Below the pieces are notes generated by a model. That model saw only the letters and a list, made by a program, of their open reading frames with translations. It did not search any database and had not been told where the DNA came from. Below are positions 25,080 through 33,776 of a stretch of 64,000 nt of DNA, in pieces; the first letter of the stretch is position 1, and each line of letters starts with the position of its first letter. The stretch is from Eunapius fragilis (Eukaryota > Porifera > Demospongiae > Spongillida > Spongillidae): contig OY811982.1 of assembly GCA_963681505.1 (NCBI GenBank), forward strand, positions 4,455,237-4,519,236, read 5' to 3'. Made by a program: the position numbers and the translations under genes.

Positions 25080-26509
25080 GTAAGAATTTGTAGTGCCCAC
25101 ACTGCTTTTGGCAGGTTCGACAGCTGTATTATACAGAAGATGACCGACAATGGATCCTCTTTCAGACGTGCTGTACATTACAGTAGTTGAAGACTATTTA
25201 AACAAGTGTTATGTGCATCGATGAAGTGTGTGTTGCGCCGTGCATTATGTTCCGTTTGAGTTAAAGGACAACAGCATTACACTGGTAGCAGAGAATGGAG
25301 CCTCAATGACATATTAGCTTTCCACATGGTTTTTCGCAAGAAATTCGCCAACTAGAAGAGTGTTTTGAGATCACACTGGAACCTGCATTGTTGTAGCAAT
25401 TTCTTGCCACGAAAATCGATTTTCATGTCAAGTAAACCATTAACATTAATTAAGTTAAACAATCATATCAAGGCAAATAAAGATGAAGTTGCAACAGTTT
25501 TTGATAAGCGAAGCATGACAATGATTGATATGTAGTAGAATGACCCTTTTAAGAATATAGAAGATAAAATGTGTGCTTTACAGGCACAGAAAATAAACTA
25601 TCACATTGATGCAGTATTGACAGAAAGCATGTAACTAAACAAATGTAAGGGATAGATAGTATGTTTTATTTCATATGGCTGCATCAAATAAACTGGCTCG
25701 TGGAATGCAGCACATTTCTAATGAGACAATTCAATTAACTGCCAGCCCAAAATAATATTCTGTCCTTGATTGAGCTCTAAGCATTGAATGACTCAGTGTT
25801 GCAAATGCACAAAGAAATGCAAGATCTAAAGCTATATTGACTGAAAATTGTATGATTGTGTGCAAACATATATAACAGTGGCTTTTGCCATCATTGCAGA
25901 CTGTCACAGAAGCTTCCAGTAATTATTCCCTGTAAAATTTGGACACTTGGTAACCCAAAAATACAGTTGTGCAGCTTGAAAGAAATAACTCATGTACATG
26001 TACATGCAAAACCTGTTCAGTGTAATAAGTCACCTCACAACACATGGTCCATGAAATCTTGATACCAAAATCAACAAAATTGTGAACTGCGAAATTGTGA
26101 ACTGTATATACGATTCACATTGCGTCGTTTACTTAGTAATGAGAAATGCCCATTGCATATTAAGCTTACTACAAGCGATTCTTTAGTGGAACAATATTGA
26201 GCACCATTATAAACCATTTTGAATCGTTTATCTTATCAAACTATACAATTCAAATAAAGTGCACTACATTAATTATTGCGAGCATCATTTCACGATTAAT
26301 AATTACACATTAATAATTGCCAATTATGGCGAGCATGTGCTCAAACATGACTACAAGATTTGTGGGTAATATACGCAAATTCATGGTCATAAACAAGATC
26401 TTTGCCAAGCTCATTTAAACCCGAAAAATGGATGACAAATCTTCTACCCCTTCCGTCATCATTCGGCTCAGTCTCTGAAAGGAAACGGTTATTTATACAG
26501 TCATGATGA
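25080..26509. other. No recognised gene inside the long-TIR region
   Basis: Frames are short and interrupted. A segment beginning after TTTTGGCAG at about 25113 reads YYTEDDRQWILF in one frame, which could be an exon remnant but is not phase-compatible with the preceding candidate exon. Confidence 0.35.
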
Positions 26510-26725
26510 AATTTTACTGGAATATTGAAATAGACCTATATTTAGCAAATTACTCAGGTATGTGCTGTTACATTGTGAGTGTGCTAAAATATAGGCCTAT
26601 TTCAATTTTCCAATAATGGTTCTGTCACTCTTGTTCCGTGCTTTTTCACCACCATTGGTCATCCTATATACCAACGACTCTCTCGTTAGAGAATGTTTTT
26701 ATTTACTTGTTTCATAAGTTTTTTT
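26510..26725. mobile_element. Degenerate copy of a hairpin MITE
   Basis: An inverted pair around 26533-26552 and 26584-26606 (AATATTGAAATAGACCTATA and its complement-like partner), followed by CTCTCGTTAGAGAATGTTTT at about 26681. That sequence matches the arm of the near-perfect copy at 26814-27092. Confidence 0.55.
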
Positions 26726-26813
26726 CACCTTGTCATAGCAGTATCAGAGTCAATAATCAAATGTATGCAGTACTTTAATAATAATTTTTTTAATAGTTAT
26801 AAGAACTAGTTGA

Positions 26814-27092
26814 ACAAGTAAAGAATAACATTCTCTAACGAGAAAGTTGGTGGGATATAGAAATTGGAGGCAATGGTGGTGTAAAAAGGAAGGGAACAAG
26901 GTTTTGAGAAAAGGGTAATGAGACAAAAATCCTATGTTTAGCACTTCTGTTACATTTACACGTGCTAAATATAGGATTTTTGTCTCATTACCCTTTTCTC
27001 AAAACCTTGTTCCCTTCCTTTTTACACCACCATTGCCTCCAATTCCTATATCCCACCAACTTTCTCGTTAGAGAATGTTTTTCTTTACTTGT
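26814..27092. mobile_element. Near-perfect foldback MITE
   Basis: Two arms of about 131 bp (26814-26944 and 26962-27092) are reverse complements with about one mismatch cluster (TATAGAAATT against AATTCCTATA), around a 17-base loop. The outer ends read ACAAGTAAAG. There is no coding capacity. The near identity of the arms implies either recent origin or gene conversion. A half copy lies at 32150-32305 and a decayed copy at 26510-26725. Confidence 0.85.
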
Positions 27093-27145
27093 TTCCTCTA
27101 TTTTTTATTATCATTTTTTTATCGATTATTAATATGGCAACTGCT

Positions 27146-27172
27146 CCCCCCCCCCCCCCCCCCCCCCCCCCC
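27146..27172. repeat. Poly-C tract
   Basis: About 27 consecutive C on the plus strand. Confidence 0.95.
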
Positions 27173-27277
27173 GCTTCAATTACCGTCATGAGCAGACGCC
27201 CGCTTTTGTTTGGGATCACTGTAAGGAACGCGGGAGAATTCTAACTCGTCGTTTCGTTGTTTAGCTCTCCTCTTTTT

Positions 27278-27446
27278 ACAGGGAAAAAAATCATGTTCCG
27301 GACCTTGGGTTTTATCCTATCGACCTTGGGATCTGTTCCATCAAATGTATTCACAGTTGTCTTAGGCACTTTGAATACGTTTGATGGAACAGATCCCAAG
27401 GTCGATAGGGTAAAACCCAAGGTCCGGAACACGATTTTTTCCCCTG
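27278..27446. mobile_element. 170-bp hairpin MITE, copy 1
   Basis: Arms of about 70 bp in inverted orientation. The outer ends are ACAGGG…/…CCCCTGTG, with TGTTCCGGACCTTGGGTTTT and TCGACCTTGGGATCTGTTCC in the arms, around a centre of about 30 bp. Two more copies occur at 43248-43430 and 43568-44324, the last split by another transposon. Confidence 0.85.
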
Positions 27447-27699
27447 TGTTTGTTTGCACAATTCTAAATATACGTAAATGTCGCCATGGGAACGCTTCTA
27501 TTTTACACAACGCATTACGTAATGATTACGTAATCAGTTTTATGCTTTATTGATACCTGAAGATGTCCTTCCAGGAGATTCTAAAGCGATTGGTATAATT
27601 TGCGCTCTTTAAAACCATTCCTACCCCGAGTTGTACTTGCGCGAGAAGAATTAGACGACGACGACGACGACGGAGAAGAATTGGCCTGGGGACGAAGTA

Positions 27700-27726
27700 A
27701 ACGAGTTTTTTTTTTTTTTTTTTTTT
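27700..27726. repeat. Poly-T tract near an (ACG)n run
   Basis: About 24 T, preceded at 27653-27672 by an imperfect GACGACGAC run. Confidence 0.85.
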
Positions 27727-28440
27727 GGTTCTCTTGAAGCAAACAGTTTGAAGACTGGAACAAAACATTTAAATGACCGTCTTTGCCTTCTTGTTCGATA
27801 GGAACAAAGAGCTAAACTATCCGTTTCTTGGTACGCGAGTTGTTCGCTGGTTGCGTTTTTTTAATCATGTTCACGACCCGGGTCAATTCCTATATACTAT
27901 CGTAGTTCCAATCCTGATGTATAAATGATGGGTTCTTCTTCGGGGACGTGCTCCTTCCCGGCCTCCTCGCCATGCTGGTTCTGGCCAGGCGGGCCAGGGT
28001 GGCAGTGGATGTCCGCTTCGAATTCTATATAGAGCGACCACATTTACAAATGAGGTATGCACGCATGCATTGCATGGGAAAAGTAGCAACAGAAAAGGAA
28101 CGTTAATTTCCCAGCTGTCATACTCATAGCGCCACCACGTGGTCGAATATAAAAAGCTATAGTCCTATAGTGGCCTTACTTATACACTTAGCCTTCAGTG
28201 ATGCCTTAGTTTTTCAGAAAACAAACACACGTAGTTACGTATAATGTTTATCGAATAGACCTAGGATCTAGGACTACTCAGTGTTTGACAGACCATTAAC
28301 TTCAAACGGCTTAGTATCGATCCAAAAACATGCTCTTATATAGTCTCAAACAAAGAACATACCAAATTTGCGTGCAGTTAAGTTCAGCGCGGCCAGGAAT
28401 AATTTACTGTCACGGGCGTTTGTTAATTTTTTTCAACTGG
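27727..28440. other. No recognised gene
   Basis: Contains a GC-richer patch (27935-28025) with no recognisable coding similarity. It may include decayed LTR or 5' pol sequence of the following retroelement, but I see no terminal TG…CA pair. Confidence 0.35.
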
Positions 28441-29847
28441 ACTATGACCAAAAGTGCCTCAGGAACCCAGGGGAATGAAGGCAGTTACGGGGACATTGCA
28501 CAAGTTGCATGAAGGCACTTTTGGGGCCCATCTGGGTGAAAATAAAACTCTCTACCGGGTAAAGGAGAGTTTCTATTGGCCTGGGCACTTGGATGACTTA
28601 GAAAGTGCTGTAAAACTTGTGCTACCTGTGCAGCCAGGAAGAACCCGAGTAAGAGAGGCAGGGCTTCACTTCGGAATGTAGTTGCAGGGTATCCAATGCA
28701 GATCATAGCTGTGGACATTGTTGGACCTACCTCACCATCAACGACAGGGAATGCGTATATACTGGTGGCTTCAGACTATTTCACAAGATGGGTCGAGGCT
28801 TACGACATTCCGAACCAGGAGGCGGTTACAGTGGCAACGAAGCTGGCGGATGAATTTTTCTGTCGTTTCTCTGTACCCGAACAACTGCATTCTGACAAAG
28901 GCCATCAATTTGAGTCGGGAGTCATACAGGAGGTTTGTCATCTGCTCAAGATCTACAAAAGTCGCACGACACCTTACCACCCACAATCAGACGCCCTTGT
29001 ATAATGTCATAACAGGACCCTAATCAGCATGCTGGCTACCACTGTGCATGAAAACCCAATAGACTGGGAGTTGTATCTCAAAAAGGTCTGCATGGCGTAC
29101 AACACAAGTGTCCATTCCTCAACCAGATTCTCACCGTTCTACCTGATGTTCGGACAGCAGGCCAAGCTACCCCTAGACATCGTATATGGCTCTGCACCTT
29201 GAGGCCGAGCTGCACTACCAGTATGCGAGGAAATTGAAGCAAACCTTGGAACGTGCCTACAGTACTGCCCGCGAACATGCAGTACCTCAGTTGAAAGAGC
29301 AAAAGAGACAGACAATGGTAAGGTTCACAGGGATCCGTTTGAGGCAGGTGATCTGGTATGGTAGAACAATCCAGTAGTACCAAGAGGAGTGCCAAGGAAG
29401 CTGCATTGCCCTTGGAGTGGCCTGTTTAAAGTGGTAAAGAGGATATCGTCTGCAGTTTACAGAATTCAGGACCAGCGTACCTCGAGGTCTCGTCATCAAA
29501 TTGTCGTTCACTTTGATCACTTAAAGCGCTGTCCTCTAGATATGCGGATGGAGGCTGCACCACCTTCTGGTTCGACACCTCGTCCATTAGTTGGTCAACA
29601 AGCCATCTGGTACAAACTTGCAGTATTTTGAGGATGAGGAACCTGAGGAGATGGAAATGGACAGATCGCATGATCAGAGGACTGAACAAAATCCACCAGA
29701 TCAGGAAGTAACTGCGACCAGTCCAGAAATTATGGGACAAGAAATGGAAGTCTCGCTGCTGAACGATGATCGTAACGTTGTTGAGCAAAGTGAAGAGACG
29801 ACATCAACTGATGAGCAGCCTTCACAGTACCCTAAGCAGTACTGAGA
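28441..29847 (+). pseudogene. Ty3/gypsy-type pol remnant: integrase region
   Basis: Translation in shifting frames shows the order of a gypsy integrase. A zinc-binding N-terminal region reads HEGTFGAHLG then FYWPGH (28511-28590), with the Cys pair in another frame. The core has DIVGP (first Asp), HSDKGHQFES (second Asp) and a Glu about 35 residues on (28696-29004). IDWELY…AYNTSVHSSTRFSPF follows at 29028-29200. A C-terminal SH3-like part reads GLFKVVKRIS…VYRIQ (29389-29530), and an acidic tail ends at 29847. At least three frameshifts and one in-frame stop break it. Reverse transcriptase, RNase H and LTRs are absent, so it cannot move itself. It sits inside the long-TIR region. Confidence 0.85.
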
Positions 29848-30403
29848 CTTCTATGGTGCACATTGCCACTACTGGTGAAACCACTCTTTTCAAAAGGGGT
29901 GAAAGTGTTATGACTGAATTGACAACGCATGCGCATGATGGTCCATGTTGCGTCATATGTCCTGTTTCACTAGTCCATATAGGATTTCACCCCGACTACG
30001 AACTCATTAAATATACGCGACCCGTTTCTAACAAGACTCCCGACGATCGGATCGTTTAGCTTGTTATAGCAATCGAACTAGAAGTCAAAAATGAGCAGTT
30101 TCATCTTTTTTTTAATGTCATAGAACCGCGCTGTTGTAGAGAACAAAAGGGTACTGCCCGCCTTCGTACCCAGTCCCGGAACATAGTCACCTTCTCCTTA
30201 TCCTTCTTGGCAACGTATAACTCGGGATATGAACACTTTTAAACAATGAAAATTTTACCAATAGTTTCAGAATAGGCTGGAAGAGCCGCTTTCATCGATG
30301 TTATATTTTGGTAAACAATCGACTATACGGTCTATTTAAGACGCATAATTAGATAACTTGTAAGACGCGATACCAAATACTATAATTTCCAATGTACATA
30401 CTT
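29848..30403. other. No recognised gene
   Basis: Short frames only, up to the right terminal inverted repeat. Confidence 0.4.
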
Positions 30404-30633
30404 CTGCATAACTTATTTATATACTCGGCCTAGCGCCTATTGGTTGTTAAGTATATTCGCGTACCTAGCGAGGAACGACCACCTCCCACAAAGGTACATA
30501 GCAACGCGTACTTAGCGGCCACAAAACCTACATGCCTGTACAGGTAATAATGTCATCACATGCAGAAAGAATAAAAGCAACGCTATTGTGGTTGACTCTC
30601 AAGTCTCATCTATAGGCCGAGAACATGTAGTTA

Positions 30634-31280
30634 GGGGACTTGTCCAAACCAAATTTTTGGAAAAATTAGCGTCATTGTGACGTTAACATATTAACCCCCC
30701 CCCCCCCCCCCCCCCCCCTTAACGTCACTGAGTTTTTGTTCGATTCCCCAGTGATAGTAGCATGGAACATTGCATACTGAACAGTGGCGTAGGAAAAGGG
30801 GGGGGGGGGGGGCAACTGCCCCCCCACTTTTACACCAGCGATACTACAGATAAATGCGTAATTTGTAATCAATTCCACTGATTCTAGTGTAGTTTTGTAA
30901 CGTCGTTAGATGCAAATAGCGTTGGCTTCTTGGGCACAGCCCCAGACCCCAATGCGGAAGCTTACAGCACTCCCCTAGCTGGCTGGGGGAGGGGCACCGC
31001 TCTCCCGCCATGATGACCATCGAACTTTGCCCCCCCCCCCCCCCCCCCCCCCCCCCTCCCACTTTTAAACTCCTTCCTACGCCGCTGCTGAACTGCTGGC
31101 CTGCCACTGCAGCTAGCTAGAGCTCTAGATGTTCCGTTATATTAAAAACAACACTTGCGGATAATAAATTTTTCTTAGCGTCGTAGCCTATCCCCGGCCC
31201 CCACCCCCCCCCCCCCCCCCCCCCCCCCCCCAACGTCACAATGACGCTAATTTTTCCAAAAATCGTTTGGACAAGCCCCC
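30634..31280. mobile_element. TIR element with TTA target duplication
   Basis: The ends are inverted (GGGGACTTGTCCAAAC on the left; its complement-like GTTTGGACAAGCCCCC on the right). The repeat continues through TTTTTGGAAAAATTAGCGTC and CATTGTGACGTT to a poly-C run on each side. Both flanks carry TTA (30631-30633 and 31281-31283). A 3-bp TTA duplication points to the PIF/Harbinger group. No transposase is present. Its interior holds a separate nested hAT-like insertion. Confidence 0.75.
30782..31087. mobile_element. 306-bp non-autonomous hAT-like element, nested
   Basis: Terminal inverted repeats CAGTGGCGTAGGAA (left) and TTCCTACGCCGCTG (right), each followed inwards by a G- or C-run. The flanking direct repeat is CTGAA on both sides (30777-30781 and 31088-31092). 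The termini resemble those of the 3-kb hAT element at 37269-40322, which also has a 5-bp duplication, so it may be mobilised by the same transposase family. No reading frame of note. Confidence 0.75.
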
Positions 31281-31283
31281 TTA

Positions 31284-31818
31284 GGCGATACCAATTTGAT
31301 TTCATGTTTCTCGGACAGTTGGACCAAAAAAAGTGACCCGGTCGCCGGGAAAAAAAAAAAAAAAAAGTTAAATGAATATACTAATTACATGTGTGAAATG
31401 ATATTAAAAACAATCCGCAAGCGCATGCGTACTATACTACAACGCTTGCGCATGCAAAGATTACTATGCATGGCCAATGAGCACTGCAAAACTTTTCTTG
31501 GAATGAAAATAATACCACCACATTTCACTACAACACTGATCCATAAGAACGAGGACATACTGACGATACTCAGTAGTCAAAGGCTGCAGCCAAGTATACA
31601 GTCGCTGTATTAGAACAGTAAACTTCTAACAATTGAAGTGGCACTACTGTGTGCATCAACAATAGTGGCGTGCGCAGTGCTTGGTTCACTGCGTACATGT
31701 ATGTACAATAATTATAGATGACACACCCCTAATGTGAATAACATTTATATTTTTTTCTTGTACTTCATTTTAAATGACCCGCCGCGTCCGAGAAACATGA
31801 AATCAACTTGGTGTCGCC
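31284..31818. mobile_element. TIR element sharing a TTA with its neighbour
   Basis: Inverted ends GGCGATACCAATTTGATTTC (left) and its complement at the right (GAAATCAACTTGGTGTCGCC), extending through ATGTTTCTCGGAC. TTA lies at both borders (31281-31283 and 31819-31821). The left TTA is simultaneously the right TTA of the 30634-31280 element, so one inserted at the target site of the other. A poly-A run of about 17 bases at 31351-31367 is inside. No transposase. Confidence 0.75.
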
Positions 31819-32149
31819 TTACTATCTGACATAATAAATCCATGATGTATTGCGCGGGCATGTAAAAGAGGTTGCGTAGTAACCGTATGTTAGAACAGGT
31901 GGTAGATTATATATGCAACATTGAGTAAAACAGTAAAAATAAAAAAAAGAGCGGAGCTAGAGGTAGACCAGGCCAACTGTTCATCTGGCAAATGAATAGC
32001 GAGATGAATAACAGCGAGACGAATAATCAGCCCGTGATTTTTCAAGGGGACACGCTAAAGGTTTGTATAAATAGCGAACAACTAAGAGTAAACGCTTTGG
32101 TGCTTCAATCGTCGTTTGGTGTAACCTCTTTTGTTATTTATCACATTTC

Positions 32150-32305
32150 TAGGGCATGTTTTGTTTGTGTGCTAAATATACATTTTCCCTTCTGATAAGA
32201 CCTTGTTTCCTTGCTTTTAACACCACCTAAAATTCCCTTCAAATCCTATATACCACCAACTTTCGAATGCTCGTAGAGAATGTTTTTAGTTACTTGTTTA
32301 ATTGG
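32150..32305. mobile_element. Half copy of the 26814-27092 hairpin MITE
   Basis: TGTGCTAAATATA, ACCTTGTTTCCTTGCTTTTA, ACACCACC, CTATATACCACCAACTTTC and GTAGAGAATGTTTTTAGTTA follow the order of one MITE arm. The opposite arm is missing. Confidence 0.6.
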
Positions 32306-32534
32306 CATGCTGAGAGTATGAGAAGATTTTGGTCAGAAACGAGATTGATATTAATTGCGTGTCTTTACAATTGCTTACTTTGTCATATGATAAGTGGTTT
32401 TATTGTTCGCGAATGCGTGTTTACTTCTTCGACCACACAATGGAAATTCCTTTTTTACCTAAATTTGAACAGTGATTTATTTGGAATGGTCATTTAAACC
32501 AAAATATGTCCCAGTCCAAAAGTTTGCGTCCTAC

Positions 32535-32655
32535 AGTATCTCACGACGTCGTAGTAAAGTCTCACGATGTCGTAAACAAACCTCACGCCGGACAACGTAA
32601 AAAAATCTCATGACGCCGTAAAAATATGTTTACGGCGTAGTAAAATACACTGATG
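32535..32655. repeat. Degenerate minisatellite with palindromic core
   Basis: About five units of 20-24 bp of the type TCTCACGACGTCGTAGTAAA, varying to TCTCACGATGTCGTAAA, TCACGCCGGACAACGTAAAA and TCTCATGACGCCGTAAAA. The core ACGACGTCGT is self-complementary. Confidence 0.7.
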
Positions 32656-33776
32656 ATGACATAAGGTTCCATGGCGTCCTGAGACTCTCCCAGTGGTCGT
32701 CTTTACATTTTGTTACTGATGGCTTGCCATACGGCAGCTATATCCAGTGCTGCCGCGATATGGTTTTTTTTTTTACCGATGTACATTCCCGTTGATTAGT
32801 TCAATGAGAAACGCACACATACAGTTGTAATAATTTCCAATAACCACGTAACCCTATTTTATTAATTCATGGAACCTATCGTCTTTATATTTAGACATTG
32901 TGAGTAATACAGTGCCAGAAGCAGTGATGTAAATTTTTATTTACTTGGATTAACGAGAAAAGCACGTTGTATCTTTTACTACAGCTCGGTTGAGAGTAGG
33001 CTGTTAATAACCACCGTAAATTCATGGTAATAACATTTTGATGTAACAATTATGATCACTACATTGAAAGGTCTTATGTACATCACAATGATAACCACGT
33101 TCAAAAAATCCATGAATGACCCTTTGTGACAGAGTCCACATCTGTCACATGCACGTACACTCTTAGATATGTATGGTTATGCGTAACGGTTAATATCACA
33201 CCAGTTAATTTTATTCATAATTGACGTTTTGATTGCTGAGGTTCGAATATTATGTAATCCACTTGGCCACACTTAAAAAACTGTTAAATCAACTCAAAAT
33301 GGCTGCTCACACATAAACCATTTCTGGTTCTCAGGGGTTATCAATAATCAACATTTTTATTTTGAAAAACACCAAGTTCAATATGGCGTCCAAACTGGTA
33401 AAACAAAAGTGGTGATTTTCAACCTTCTTCTAACAGTATTTGTATAATGTATAGTATAAAAGTTTAACTCTTTCTGAAAACCTCCCACCATAATGCATTT
33501 CGTATCTTGATTGTACTTCATGAGATCTTGGAGTGGTGTGAAACATGCAACTAGGCTCCAAGTGGGAACCAAAATAAATCATGTGAAAGTTTACCTTATC
33601 AGTGAAGTATATCATTATTCAGCAATGTGTATCTCCTAAACCATTAAGGTTATTAAAGTAATATATGTCTTCTCATATGACAACAAGCATACATGGGAAG
33701 TTGCACCAAAATCTGAGAGTACTGTCCATTTGCTGGCTCAAAGGATGTGTAATGACCCAGGAATGTTTTAAGATTC
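32656..33776. other. No recognised gene
   Basis: AT-rich sequence without convincing frames. It may contain highly decayed 5' parts of the BEL/Pao element that follows. Confidence 0.4.

Larger units (their letters stand above)
24646..30539. mobile_element. 5.9-kb region bounded by long terminal inverted repeats
   Basis: 24646-24805 and 30404-30539 are reverse complements. Both begin ACAGGCATGTAGG and then share GCTAAGTACG, TGGGAGGTGGTCGTTCCT, CCAATAGGCGCTAGG and TATATAAATAAGTTA. The left copy has small insertions. Inside lie a TATA-like site, a possible first exon, hairpin MITEs and a broken Ty3/gypsy integrase. It could be one large DNA transposon loaded with later insertions, or two inverted copies of a shorter repeat flanking unrelated DNA. 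No transposase was identified. Confidence 0.6.

Noticed and set aside
28441-29847. Domesticated integrase gene
   Set aside because: Frameshifts, an internal stop and loss of the zinc Cys pair from the main frame indicate a dead retroelement, not a maintained host gene.
32535-32655. CRISPR array
   Set aside because: Units are degenerate, contiguous and lack unique spacers, and the genome is eukaryotic.
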